Shown piece by piece: positions 34,610 to 46,960 of a stretch of 64,000 nt of DNA (its first letter is position 1; the number at the start of each line of letters is the position of its first letter). Source of the DNA: Phialocephala subalpina. Its lineage: Eukaryota > Ascomycota > Leotiomycetes > Helotiales > Mollisiaceae. The position numbers and the translations under genes are program-made. The stretch spans positions 186,001-250,000 of the forward strand of contig FJOG01000042.1 in the NCBI GenBank assembly GCA_900073065.1. Direction: 5' to 3'. The notes beneath the pieces are model-generated. The model was not told the origin of the DNA. It worked only from the letters and a program-made list of their open reading frames with translations, and ran no database searches.

Positions 34610-36083
34610 ATGGCCAACACACCAGCTTCCGGTACCTCGCGCGCAGTCGAGTCAGGTTCTCGCGATCAACAACCATCCCCAAAGTCTCCTAGCTTTGCCT
34701 TCAAGCCAAACCACGACCGACAATATTCAATGGTAATTTTCAATTTTGCGCATTCGCGTATTCGCGTCGCCTTTGTTCACAGAGTTAACTAACATTGCAA
34801 AGGCACCAACGAACTCTACACCATCCTCCTCCCGACCAGCCATGGCTTCCAGTGCTCTTCGCGCACAATCTCAACGCCCTATGGGTGCTCGCTCTTTCGC
34901 CAAGCTTGCGCTCTTCGACCAGAATGATCCTGATGGAGATCTGCAGCCTATTCGTCGTCCTCTTCCAGATAAACACGCTCGATGGGACAGTGGTGACGAG
35001 GTATGTCTACATTTCATTGTTTAGCAAAGTATAATTGTTCTCCCTGCGTTTGTCGCGGTGTGTGGACGATTTTTTCCGCCCAAGGTCAGCTCAGAGCGCG
35101 TCGCGTCACCTTTGTCTGAAGACACCACTATTCACCCCCCAAAACCCCAGACCCCTTCTGGCATCCATCCTAATCTGTTAATCCCCAAAAATAAAAGTCC
35201 CAGCCAAGGTGGCGACTTTGGGCGCTCTTGTTCCAGTGAAGTCGACAGGGATACATCATGCTAACATTTCTGGTATTAGGATTCCGAGGAAGGCAAGATT
35301 TTCGATACGTCTGAATCTGAGTCTGAGTCCGAGGATGAAGCCCCAAAGCCGCCTCCCAAGCGGTTGAGATTCGCAGCAGCCAATGCTACCGGCAATGGCC
35401 CATACATCAACCCCGATGAATCCGATTCCGACATGTCTGATGGCCGCTCCCCAACCCCAGAGCCCTCCGCCAACGGCAATGCCTCAGCGCCAAATGTTAA
35501 CGGTGGTCCAGTCGTCCTTCCCCCTTCTCACACCTCTGGTGTTCCTTACCGTCGCGGCTACGTCTACCCTGGCCTCGACTTTGACAACATCATGACCTTC
35601 CCACCCGACTCATCTCTCGTCGACCCCAACGCTCATCGTCCTCGTGTCGCTATCCCCAAACCCAAGAAGCCCGAGTTAAAGGAGGTCCCCATGAACTTCG
35701 CTGACGACCCAGAGACCCCCCATATGTCCTTCGTCATGCGTCGAGCTCAAGCTCTCGCTGAAGCTGAACAAGAGTCCCGTCGCCCCGGCTTCTCCGCAAA
35801 GGCTATTGCCAAGAAGGTCCGTCGTCGCGCTGATACATATGTTGCTCGACCCAAGCGTGCCTACAATTGGAAGACGGAGAACAAGAACAAGAAGAAGCGT
35901 TATGAGCAGAACGGCTTCTCGGGCAGAGCTGCGGATCGTGCGAAGGCTTTGGAGAAGGCTCTTGAGGCTGAGCTACTCGCTAAGAAGACTGCGAAGGAGT
36001 TTAGAAAGTTGGAGAAGATGAATCGTCTTAATGGCAACGGCAAGCGTGGTCGAGAGTCCAGCAAGGAGGAAGATGATGAGTAA
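34610..36083 (+). CDS. Lysine/acid-rich probable nuclear protein, continuous in frame with upstream zinc fingers
   Basis: Exons 34610-34732 (as read from the ATG; the exon itself may begin at 34535), 34803-35000 and 35280-36083 give 374 aa from MANTPASGTSRAVESG. With the upstream fingers the same frame would give about 632 aa interrupted by one TGA. Features are a serine/proline-rich N-terminus, an acidic run (SESESESEDE), the pattern PKPPPKRLRF that could be a nuclear import signal, a conserved-looking central stretch (VPYRRGYVYPGLDFDNI), and a basic C-terminal part (KKVRRRADTYVARPKRAYNWKTE) ending in a helical K/E-rich tail. I do not recognise a named domain. The ATG has a good context (CAACCATGG). 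A chromatin or transcription role is an inference. Confidence 0.65.
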
Positions 36084-39000
36084 GCTGCATCCCGAGATGG
36101 CTTTACTTTGTCTGGGAGTTGCGTGCTTGGCATTCGGTTGCTGAGCTGTGGTCTACCTTGCCTGGATTTCTTCTTCGGTGGGGTGGTCTTTTGCTTGGGA
36201 TTTGGTTCTTGAGCGGTGCGGTGTTTTGCAGGAGTTGCTTCGCTTGACATTCAATTGTCTGAGCCTTGCTTTCCGGACGTGGCTTTGACTGGGCTTCATT
36301 GCTTGCGATTTGCTTTCCCTGGGCGCCTTTTATTTTCTCTTCTTTGCTTTGCTTGGCATTTAGTTGTCGGAGCTTAGTTTCTTCTTTTCGATGGGATACG
36401 ATGCATTCGGTGATTTTTCAATTCTCTGGGGATGGATACTTTGATGATCTGGTTTGGTGGAATGCTCCCGGGTGTGTTATTTGCGACAGAAAAGTCATGA
36501 CTGATGATTCATGGTTGATGATTGATGATCGATGATCAGCATTGCGTTGAGCTTACTTGCACTTGCGTTGACCTTAGTTGAGACAGCGAAATTCAAGCTT
36601 CTTGACAGCCTTGATGTTCCTCCTGTCAAAGTGATTGCTGAATGTCCCAGAAGCTGCGGGACATTGAAAACGCGGATTTACTGCTCATAAATGTGGTCTA
36701 TTTTGGCCTAGAAATTGAGCTGACTTGACCTGTTATTAATCTCCAAAATTTCCATTCATAATGCCCCAGAGATTCGGGGACTTTGAAAAGGGTGATTATC
36801 TCCTCGAAATTGTGTTCTCGCTTGTCCTTGAAATGGAGATAACCTGACCCTGTTCTTCATCTCCTAAGTCTCCCTTCACAATATCCCGGAATCTCTAGGA
36901 CTTTCAAATTCATATCTTAGTTATATCCACAAGAGTGGTGATTCACACTCCCACCCTTAGATCAAATCACAACACTGGCCATCTTGCCTTCACCACTCCT
37001 CTACCCTCCAAACCCAACCAAGTCCCTCGCAAACCTCAAATACCGATTTCATACCCACCAGACAGCTACAAAATGGAAAAAGCAGAAAATCCCCTCACAA
37101 ACCCCTACTACCCACTCATAGAATGGCTCTGCGAGACTTCCCACATGATTCATCACTATCCTGTAACGTTCCCATCCCCTTACTACTATTGCTTTCCCTC
37201 ACAAGCTAACGAAGATGAAAGTGCCACACATGGAATTACTTCCCAAACGCCACCTGCAGCGAGACTGATTGTGGTGGTGTGTACGTTCAGGGGAAGAGTA
37301 GGGTGAGGAGAGATCGGGAGAACGTGGTGAAGAAAGAGATTTGGCAAGGAGAATCCGGAAAATAAAGATATTGAGAGGTGGCACTGGGGCCTGGGAGTCG
37401 AATCTCTTTCGAACTTGGGTGCTGTGAGCGGAGTCATCTCATTGGGAGTGGGCTTTGGGGTTAGAACGCTGCTCTGAACGCGAGACTTCATAATTTCATT
37501 GTCCTCTACGAAACTAAAGCAAAATTGAAACAACCTGATACCTCTAGGCGCTCCAGAAACGCCATTCGTAATTCAAACCCTTATCTACATACATTCATCA
37601 GCCTGCCAGTAGTTTCAAGAATAATCCCTCGAAGCAAAAGTCCGACCCAAACAACCCGAGCTGTGCTCTGTACCACGATCCCTGTTTCGTCGATGGCGGA
37701 TAATCATTCCTCACATTGTATACCATCCTTCTACATGCTAGAAGGAGAGAAAGGTCACGCAAGCCACTAAAAGTGCCAGTATTTGGATAGGCGATAAGTA
37801 ACACGAGGGGTGGCCGATCATGCAGCTGTAGCCCCTCGTTTACTTTTTCGGAGATATACCACTACTTCGAGATGTTACATCATGACCGATACAAATTTTT
37901 TTTGGAGCGCTGCCTAGTTTAAATGATAGCTAGAGGCATTTGTAATTACAATGAATTAAACGACATCATTTTCAGACCTGTTGCCATTGTGACACTTTGA
38001 AGTGTTAACAAGGTTCAACATTTTCAGATATCATGGTCGCTTTGATATTCAGCGAACCAATCTCAAACCCAAATAACACCTATTATGATTCTCAAACCAA
38101 GCCATTAGGTGTGGCTCGGGTGAGAGCACAAAGGTGAATACAAGCCTTTGGCGGTTTTTGTGTGGCATGGTTCCAGGCTGGGGTGGTTAAGTGGCTCGTA
38201 GTACCTTGGGCTCTTGCTTGAGTATCGTTACATCAGTCGATCGTTGACGGTGATATTTTTCTAATGAAGCTTGCTTTGGTACATGTCTTGCGAGAAAGTG
38301 TACAGGGAAGGATGTGGCTTTGCAGTTGGAGTATGAAAGCATCGTGCGTTTTGGCATCAGTCAATGTACCCTTTTCGACAATAAGCGTTCTAATCTTCAA
38401 ACACTTCATCTACTCACTCGAATCCCTCCCTATCATCTCAACTTATCTTGGCCCTCAAAACTCAGATATTGCACCTTCCCCCCGCTTCCTCACCATAACA
38501 TCCCTCCTCTCATCCACACTTCGCCCCCCAAAAGAGACAATGTTTGTCTTAAATTTAGACGCTATCGTCGCCGTACGTCGCGTCGTTCACTTGGTGATTT
38601 TGAGGTACTTCCTTGTAAGATCGAAGTGAAGGGTGAGACGGTGCCAACTTCGATCAGCTGGAATTTTCCTCCCTGCCTCAACCGTAGTGTACAATAGCCG
38701 ACCCCGTGACAGCGGCTATAGCCGCGAGAAGCGCTACGAAGTGCTGGGACATTTGAAAAGCTGAAGCGCTGTAATATCTTCTGATATCGTCTGTTGCACG
38801 CATGACTTTTGCCAACATAAGGTGAGAGTTGTGAAGATAATGCTTAGTCATGTGCTTGGCGGAAAAACTCGGAACAACTTTGTGCAAACTTATGCATCGC
38901 GGTTTCTCCGCATGCATAATCGGGCAATGACGCTTAGGAGGCAGTAGCGTGAATGCAAAAATCAGAGCACTCTTCGGGATCACAAGCAAGTAAAAGGGTT

Positions 39001-39289
39001 CCGTTCACCCACAACAATCACTCCATCAACAACAATCTCACACCATCTACCCCGACTTCCCCTCAAACAAAGTCGCATCGTCGCCTTCAAGAACTTGTAT
39101 CTTCATTGATACGAGCAGACGTGTGGGAGTGAAGAGGTCAGCGTTCCTGCTGGCGCAACATCCTTATCACCAGGTCAGGTCGGCAGATTCTTCACGCGAC
39201 AGAAGAGATTTACGATCAGCAACCACATTTTCACGACTCCTGCGACAAAACAAGACGCATTCTTTGGAGGAGACCGATGCCATCTCAAC
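36084..39289. repeat. Long intergenic stretch with tandem 119-bp repeats
   Basis: 3.2 kb without a recognisable gene. Positions 36642-36908 hold three head-to-tail starts of a unit of 119-120 bp (at 36642, 36761 and 36881), each opening with the palindrome of the TGTCCC..GGGACATTGAAAA type; the third copy is cut short. Another palindrome copy is at about 38740-38759. The region 36110-36400 is rich in GCTTGGCATTCGGTTG-like and TTGCTT repeats. Short frames (36935-37306, 38264-38697) have no resemblance to known proteins. The MDM34 promoter should lie at 38950-39289. Confidence 0.55.
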
Positions 39290-41139
39290 ATGGCTTTTAA
39301 TTTCAACTGGTCGCCGCTGACGGCAGATGCGGACTTCTATAAGAGAGCTCAGGAGATGCTCACGACTGCCCTAAATAAATCTCCAAAACCTCCGATAATT
39401 GTCGACGACATTCTGGTCAACGAGTTGAACCTGGGGAGCGTCCCTCCCGAGTTGGAAATACTGGAGATTGGAGATTTGGCAGAGGATAGGTTTCGGGGCA
39501 TCTTCAAGATGTGCTACTCTGGAGATGCGTTCCTCACTCTCAAGACCCGAGTCCAAGTGAGTCCTACACCTCCCACTTTTGCCGCAGCAGCACAGCAGAA
39601 GCCCCTTACAACTCTGTGCGCTGGGCGCAAGATTTTTGCGCATGGATCCGCGTGCAAGAGATGATCCCTGAGCGTGTTATAGCAGAAGCTAATATATAAA
39701 CAATCCAGGCGAACCCTCTAAACACCTATCTATTTTCGAAACCATCGTTTACATCGCCTCAACCTCTCGCAGCTCAGTCTGGATTGACGATACCGTTGCA
39801 AATTACCTTATCGGAGATCAAATTGTCGGCTTTCATCATACTGGTCTTCTCGCGACAAAAGGGGTTGACCCTGGTCTTCCGAAATGACCCACTCGAATCG
39901 CTCAAGGTCTCGTCGACTTTCGACTCGATACCGTTCGTTCGAGATTATTTGCAGAGGGAAATCGAGAAGCAGTTGCGAACATTGATGATGGACGAATTAC
40001 CTGCGATTATACACAGGTTATCATTAAGATTATGGTGTCCGGATTATGCCGCCAAGGAGGACCAAGAGATGGAAATCAAGAAACCAGAAGACGATCAGGT
40101 CGCGGTGGACCCGTTTGGAAGCCCTCCTCAGGACGCCGTCGATGCCAGAGGAAACGTGTTGGATGCGAGTGAGATATCTTCCATGTCATTAGATGGTGGC
40201 TCCGAGATCCATTCGCTATTCTCCCAAAAGAACCTTCTCCGGCTGGCTGCGTTGACAGATTCACACCGAACTCTGTCACTGTTCACGCCTTCGATCCGAG
40301 ATGCCGTTTTCAGGGCTTGGGCTGGTCCATCAGAACGAAGTGATTCAGCAGGAAGCAGTACCCCTGCAACGCCAGGTCTGATTCGATCACATTCTTCTGT
40401 TGGCAGCACCAGCACCACATATACTTTTAGCAGATCAGATGACGGGCATGGTCACATTCCATCCCGGCCATCGCTCGTCAACATGCATTCAGCAACTACC
40501 GGTCTTGGTCTTGGTGCTGGAAGGCACTCACGATCCCATATGCGCAAGAAGAAGACTCGCGTCGTCAACTTGCGTAAGAACAAGACTACAGATGATCTTG
40601 TCAGTGAGTCTGGTGACAGCGAGACTTCTTCGATGGCACCAGCATCTGAGCCAGCATTCCCTACGCCAGTTGTAGAGGAGCCAGAGGACAACATCATTAC
40701 ACCTCCTCACTCTCCATCTCAGAGAGTCCGTTTCCGGACTAGCAGCATCGACCTTGGCGAATCTCCAAGGAAGCTTCGCTTATCGACAGCAGACCGACCG
40801 TCTATAAATTTGAGCTCGAGTACCCTACCAGAACAAGTCATTGATCCTGTTCCTGCGGAGGAGAAATCCGTTCCGATTCGCGAGCAACGACCAGCTTACA
40901 GCAACTTCGCTTCTTACCCTCAGGAGAAGCACTCCGCGCCATTGTCATACGGCCCAGCTCCCGTTCTATCTGATACCTCCTCTGCAGCAGGAAGCATCAT
41001 CGAACAAGCCTGGGTCATGAAGATGGCCAGCGAAATCGCCCGCCGAGCACAAGACGAGAAATCCAACAACCAAAGTTTCTGGTCTCGAGAAGAACGAGAG
41101 GATTCTCCACCGCCGGCATACGCTCCGAAAGCGACTTAG
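39290..41139 (+). CDS. MDM34: ERMES complex subunit Mdm34
   Basis: Two exons, 39290-39556 and 39709-41139 (152-nt intron), giving 565 aa. The N-terminus [17 protein letters not shown] is the family signature, and the first 200 residues form the SMP lipid-binding domain ([23 protein letters not shown], then [17 protein letters not shown] and [18 protein letters not shown]). The remainder is low-complexity with [18 protein letters not shown], a conserved basic patch of fungal Mdm34. The protein sits in the mitochondrial outer membrane as part of the ER-mitochondria tether with Mdm10, Mdm12 and Mmm1 and takes part in lipid exchange. No disrupted motif is seen; length is normal for filamentous fungi. 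Confidence 0.95.
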
Positions 41140-41678
41140 AACATCACAACCTCACTCTATAGATCTCGAAGATCTAGATTTCCTTTGTCTGTTACAAAAA
41201 ATGGGATTCATTGGTGCATGGCGTTTGGGCGAAAGAAAGGGGAACTTTAAAAACAATGACTCCCCTCTTGTGGTATCTACATTTGCTGCGATTTAGCGTG
41301 TTTTATTTCCTTTTTCGAGTCTTCGGATTCTACTCGTTTCAATGGTAATGGGTAGAGCTGGCGGGTCTGGCTGACTGCTTTGGGTTGGGTCAGGATGGGC
41401 TTTGCTTGAATTGGGTGGGTTCAGGTGGTAATGGTTGGGTTGGGCCAGACTCTAATCGAGACCTGTGTAAAAACTGCTTGGGCGTTGCTCTTGGTATATA
41501 TGCGCGAACGAGCGCGATACAGACGGATGCTGAGATGCGACGTCGAGAACACAATATTTTCCTATGTCATAGGTCGAAAGATGGGGCGGAAAGGGTGATA
41601 CCCTGGCTGTATAGAGTGAAGAGATAGCATGAAGGACAAGGAAGAGAGACATTGTACTAGTAGTGTACTACACGAGCT

Positions 41679-42190
41679 NNNNNNNNNNNNNNNNNNNNNN
41701 NNNNNNNNNNNNNNNNNNNNNNNNNNNNNNNNNNNNNNNNNNNNNNNNNNNNNNNNNNNNNNNNNNNNNNNNNNNNNNNNNNNNNNNNNNNNNNNNNNNN
41801 NNNNNNNNNNNNNNNNNNNNNNNNNNNNNNNNNNNNNNNNNNNNNNNNNNNNNNNNNNNNNNNNNNNNNNNNNNNNNNNNNNNNNNNNNNNNNNNNNNNN
41901 NNNNNNNNNNNNNNNNNNNNNNNNNNNNNNNNNNNNNNNNNNNNNNNNNNNNNNNNNNNNNNNNNNNNNNNNNNNNNNNNNNNNNNNNNNNNNNNNNNNN
42001 NNNNNNNNNNNNNNNNNNNNNNNNNNNNNNNNNNNNNNNNNNNNNNNNNNNNNNNNNNNNNNNNNNNNNNNNNNNNNNNNNNNNNNNNNNNNNNNNNNNN
42101 NNNNNNNNNNNNNNNNNNNNNNNNNNNNNNNNNNNNNNNNNNNNNNNNNNNNNNNNNNNNNNNNNNNNNNNNNNNNNNNNNNNNNNNNNN
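41679..42190. other. Assembly gap (512 N)
   Basis: Run of unknown bases between MDM34 and the DUF1993 gene; nothing can be said about its contents. Confidence 0.95.
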
Positions 42191-42990
42191 TCAGCGATGA
42201 AATGGAAGAGCTTGAACCTCACAGGTTGAATTGAATGTCCTTCAGACCTCCGAGTTGTGAGTGTCCGAAACCTTTGAACCTCGGGCCCGAATCAATGTCT
42301 ACAGTTCTCCCTGACATGTATGTTCATAGGACCCCTTTTTAGCCGAAGAGGAAAGAGCCTTTGCTTACAGATCCATCATAGGAAGTATGCTGTGACTAGG
42401 TGATTGCACACATTTCTGATGTGAGATCAAATAGTTCTAGTTTAAAGATCTTAGATGATACAATCCATGGCATCATTAAGCAATGCCCACAAGAAGAAGC
42501 AATGTTCTTCGGAACTGGCGTTGAAGAAAGGTTTGAATCGCGTGTAGTTCCGAGCTGTAGTTCCGGTCGGGGCAACTCTACGGCCGCCCCAGACTGCTCT
42601 TACCTCATCTATCAAACACCTATTCCAGAGATTATTCAGCCTTGACAAGCCTGCTGGCAGCCTGCTGCATCGAAATTCAAGATTACTGGTTATCCTCTCA
42701 CCTCTCTCCCCTTTAAAACACTAAATCCAACACGTGATCCCACTCGGTGAACCCAAAACAGCGGTGAGCAAGCTCCTCCTCGTTCAGCCTTACAATCCGC
42801 CAGGAACAGGCGTTATGCATACAAGTACCGAGTCGCCAAAAGGCGTGCTTAGAAATCCAAGTTTCGGACTTGATTACCAATATTTGTGTTTCAGCTTCGT
42901 AGCCTGATGTGCAAGGACCGGATTAGGAAAGAGGGGTGGAGGGGTTCCTCCCCCAACCTTTGGAAGATTTAGATCGTGAACTAGTGAGAT

Positions 42991-43000
42991 GTATATAAAG
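42991..43000 (+). promoter_or_regulatory. TATA box of the DUF1993 gene
   Basis: GTATATAAAG is a full TATA consensus 237 bp upstream of the ATG, followed by a C/A-rich leader without ATG codons close to the start. Such promoters are often strongly regulated. Confidence 0.55.
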
Positions 43001-43236
43001 TCTGATGGGTCCCGCTTCGATCACATCATTTCTACCCTCAAAAACATCATTACTAGTTCAGCCTCATCAAGAACTGAGTGACTTTTCAAACTTCAATAAC
43101 ACTTGATCGACTACCCTGTTCACAACATTCCACCTTAGTCTCACACCTCCTCCAACCAAACACAGCACAACCCTATACCTCCTCTCCTCAACCCAACACA
43201 ATATAAGCAATTCATCTTCACAACACAACAGCAAAA

Positions 43237-44093
43237 ATGACAGTCTCCCTCTACGAAATCACCATCCAAGTCTTCATCAAAGAACTGAAAACTCTCTCTA
43301 AGCTCCTCAATAAGGTGAGGCTTCCCCACCACTCTCCTCTCATCTCATACCGAAACCGGAACATGCTGATATCATGGTGGTAGGGAGTCGCATTCACCAA
43401 AGAAGATGGCGCCAAGATCTCAGAGGAGAAATTGGTGGAGAGTAGGTTGATTGAAGATATGGGGAATTTGATTTATCAGAGTGAGTACATTCTTTCTTTT
43501 CTCGGTTCTGTTCTCTCGTCCTTAGGAGGGCTTTGAGCGAGGGTTTGGGTTTCACTTTCAACTTCATTTTGATTTTGATGAAGACGTGACCTGAGTTGGG
43601 GCTTGGGAATCTGGAAGAGGGAATACTCGAGAGGGTGAGGCGAAAGAAGAGAATGAGAAGCTAACGGCCTCCAAGTCCAACGAGTATCAGACACCAGCAA
43701 AGGTCTCGCTCAACGAATCGGAGGCGTTGAACCAGTTGAGTTGAAGGATGAGGAGAAGACGTTCCCAGATCTATTCACCCGAATCCAGCGCACAATCGAG
43801 ATATTAGAGACTGTGAAGAAAGCCGATCTCGACGCCGCAGAGGAGAAAGAAGTTATCCTCAAGACCAGAAGTGGTGAAATTAAGTTCACTGGCAAGGGTG
43901 AGTTTTGTTTTGTTCCCCTCTCAAGTTCCGGATAGTGGGGGTTTTGGATGAGAAGATGAGAAGCTAACAAGGAGTAGATTATGCGATTAAGTTCGCCATC
44001 CCGAACTTCTACTTTCATTTCGTTACCGCGTACGCGCTGTTGCGTAAGGAGGGTGTTCAGGTTGGAAAGAGTGATTATTTGGGACGAAATTAA
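43237..44093 (+). CDS. DUF1993 family protein
   Basis: Four exons, 43237-43314, 43384-43480, 43691-43897 and 43978-44093 (introns 69, 210 and 80 nt), giving 165 aa, the usual family length. The start MTVSLYEITIQVFIKEL and the paired helix TLSKLLNKGVAF are typical. The central segment LAQRIGGVEP and the C-terminal segment FAIPNFYFHFVTAYALLR followed by VGKSDYLGRN match DUF1993, a four-helix fold related to DinB-like proteins found in fungi and bacteria. The biochemical role is unknown. All four exons join in frame, and the third acceptor is the CAG before ACACCAGC. It has a strong TATA promoter. Confidence 0.9.
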
Positions 44094-45212
44094 GGAGGCT
44101 CCTCTTTCTCGTAACCCATTTCACAGGTACCTTGGGATCGGGATAGATGGTGGTGGAAAAGAAAAGTCTTGCTGGGAAGAATTAAATGTTGAACTTTTAA
44201 GATCATGGTTTTTAGTGTCTCTTGACTCGTGATCCGAGATCTTGCAGTTGAGACTTAGAGACTAGTCTCAAGGAACGACTCGTGCCCTGATGAGTGGCAG
44301 ATGATACGAATGAAGACATGGGATTTCAAGTTATGTGACACCATTCATCCACACCAAGGGGGGGATTCGAGTCCTCGGGAAATAGGAATTGAAAGAGCAT
44401 CACGCAGAGGATATGAAAGACAGGATAGTTTGAAAAGATATTCATTAATCATAATCCCCTCCAAGGTAGACAGGGTGCTTTCACGAGAGTTCCAAAGCCA
44501 TTCAAGTAATCCCCTTTCCCTACTCAGCATCTCGCTCCCCTCCCTGAGGGCTGATAGCAGCCAATACCGATGTCTCATATGCTGCGGCAAGAACTTTGAG
44601 GCGGGGAGGATGTATGTATTCCTGAATTCGAGCTTGATGTTAAGACCTTCGGTATCGTAGTAGTCGATTACTAATGGTGGACGCGCTTAACTTCTCCGAG
44701 GAAAAGAGTAGAGGCTTGATACAACTTTTAGGATTCGCAATTGTTAGAGGCGTGAATATTGAAGACGCGAGAGGTCGAGATGTAAGAAGCGTGAGTCATA
44801 AAGCGAGAAGACGTGAAGCTGGGAAAATCGACGCCGGGAGAAGTGGAGCCGGGAGACGTATAGGTGGTGTGTGAGTTAGAAACATGTGCATGTGAGATGC
44901 GAAGCACATGCGGAACGCTGCCTGTGGTTCGGATTGGAAAGAACGACATGTACGATAGCTCGTGGATAGTATACGTCGGACCAGATGTCGTGGAGCTCCA
45001 GACGAGACGAAGTAAGTGTTGTACTTTCGGCTGATCCAATAGACCTGTTGTTACTTCGTCAGAAGCTGTAACGTCCGCATGTCCATGTCAAGTTCGACGG
45101 GTACGGGGCCCTGCGTTTCTATCATTCCCTTCTTTGGTCTTGGCCGTTTCGGATCATGTTCGTCTACTTTAGAGTACAGAGCACGGCCAACAAGAAAGTA
45201 ATGATCGGTCCG
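44094..45212. other. Intergenic between DUF1993 gene and HET pseudogene
   Basis: 1.1 kb with no recognisable gene. A purine-rich stretch at 44760-44880 repeats GAGACGTGAAGC-like units loosely. Frames here are under 120 codons. Confidence 0.5.
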
Positions 45213-46960
45213 CTAACGTAGAATCGCAACCATATTAGTACCTTCGAAACGGCATATCATATCAGAATCTTGGGAGTACTTTGGCACTCTACCGAGACGA
45301 CCATTTTCGTCGATGAACACTAGGTGCTTCGATGCTGTAGGTTGTGTTGCAGAAGGTTGTGTTGCAGAAGCTTCAACTTTGGGCTTGGAATGTATAAAGT
45401 GTTCGAGGTCTCGAAGTGCATCAATGTGCAAAATCCTGCATAACATGCCGCGTCTTTCCAAAAAGGGTTTCCATAGGATCCTTGAGTCTTCGATCGTGTA
45501 GTTCATTTGTCTCTTTTCTATGTAGCTCCTCGAATTCTGCACTTTCAATGATTTTGGCTATCTCATCGTATCTTCTTGCTGCAATGTCCTGATGCCCCTC
45601 CCACTCAAACCCATCTGAATAGAATCCGGAGATCAATGTGACGTTGGAAAAAGGATTGTAGTATTTGTGTTGTAAGAGTTGCTCTAGTTGATTTCTTTCG
45701 AGAGGGGCAATGCCGGGAAAGGAAGCGTCCCAAAACTTGGGGGCGGTATCGTTATCAGAGGAGCCAGAGGCAGCGTCGTAGGTGAAAGCCTTATGCTATG
45801 GGTGCTCCTAGACGGAGTGGTAGAGCAATCAATGGTGGCAAATGTAATGCATTCATCATCTCTCTACTGCTACTGGCTAGGAGTACTAGTAGTGAGGATG
45901 CCATCCCATGGCTCTTTCCTCACACCTTAAGCTTCAGAAACAAAGACGCAAAACTTTTGACGTAACCAGCGACATGTCCTTGAACAGTCACGAGAAGAGT
46001 CCCTGTCGAGTATGGACTTTTGATGTGGGAGTTTCCACTTTGCCAGCAAGGACGCCTTGCAAAAACTGAGCAAATTTGATCCTTCGCCTCCGGCTAACTT
46101 CGGGAGGATCTCGTTCTTCTAGCAATATAACGTCGGCGAACAAGTCGAATGGGGTCTTAGAATAATCAATGACCAGATCTGCAGCGTCACTAGCCAGACC
46201 AACTAGCCCATAGATCTGTTAACCCAAATGCGAAGTTAGATTCCTTCTTATATAGAGCTCTGGTACATATATGCATATTCAAGACTGCGTCTGGAGTGTA
46301 GAGGTTACAATACATCCAAAGACAGCAAAAATGAGGGTATAATTTATTGAGGAACGGACACTCACTTTGTCTCGAATGTCCGAGCACTGAGCAGCTGAAA
46401 ATGCCCGTAGAAGCTCTTCCAGTTTATTAGCACCTGGAGCGACTTGCATGAGATCGAGTTTGAACGCTACTGTATCTAGTAGAGGAGAGAGCGCAAGTCG
46501 GTCTCTGAATTTAAGTTTGGTGCTCCCGATTATCTGCCTTATGACCACCTTCTTAAATGAACTAAGAGATCTCCATGTAGTGTTTGTATTCCCACACTAG
46601 ATAGTAACCTTTGAAGCAACAACAGCTTCCTGAATGATCCACAGTCTATGCCAGTACGGTCTTTCGAGAAGCTTCCGCACAGCTTGTAGCTGATTTTTAA
46701 TGCCAACGCCGCGGAAGCAATCGACGGGATCTCGTCCAGCTGTGGTGATGAAACTCAAAGTCACATCACTTTCGTCGTGTTCAAGTCCAAGCCAAATAAC
46801 AACACTGGAGGACAACTCGTAGATTCGTTTCATCTACTTGACTTGATGATTGTGTTCCCTGACATTCGTCTGATTGATGCAAACTGCATCGAACCAGCGG
46901 AACGGAATCAGCAAGCCACCACCCCCGGCAGATCCCCGAGCCCGCCAAGACTCTTCCCCC
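45213..46960 (-). pseudogene. HET-domain protein pseudogene with RIP-like stops
   Basis: Reading the minus strand, HET motifs follow in order: WFDAVCINQTN, then NHQVK-stop-MKRIYE, SVVIWLGLEHDES, RPYWHRLWIIQEAVVASKV, stop, CGNTNTTWRSL, CSDIRDK joined by an intron (46202-46366 region) to IYGLVGLASDAADLVIDYS, and far downstream a C-terminal ICRFEGTNMVAILR typical of HET proteins. Both stops (46834-46836 and 46597-46599) are TAG where CAG (Gln) is expected, a C-to-T change in CpA context. Another stop (45988-45990) and a frameshift near 45421 break the rest. The 5' part of the HET domain is missing and replaced by sequence also present near 51890. Intact relatives act in allorecognition and cell death. 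Confidence 0.85.

Larger units (their letters stand above)
41140..43236. other. Intergenic with assembly gap
   Basis: No recognisable gene on either side of the 512-N gap. The left part is the MDM34 3' flank with G/T-rich GGGTTGGGTC-like repeats at 41380-41450. The right part holds the DUF1993 promoter. An E-box CACGTGA lies near 42732. Confidence 0.5.

Noticed and set aside
36935..37306. 123-codon plus-strand frame
   Set aside because: Proline- and histidine-rich with no family resemblance, in repeat-bearing intergenic DNA; no splice partner found.
37380..37450. Possible tRNA on the minus strand (GATTCGACTCC resembles a B box)
   Set aside because: No matching 5' acceptor strand, D arm or anticodon stem could be found upstream, and no terminator fits.
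45421..45636. Separate small gene downstream of the HET pseudogene
   Set aside because: Its end and the frame at 45213-45548 read as one HET C-terminus broken by a frameshift, closing with the typical CRFEGTNMVAIL segment, so it belongs to the pseudogene.
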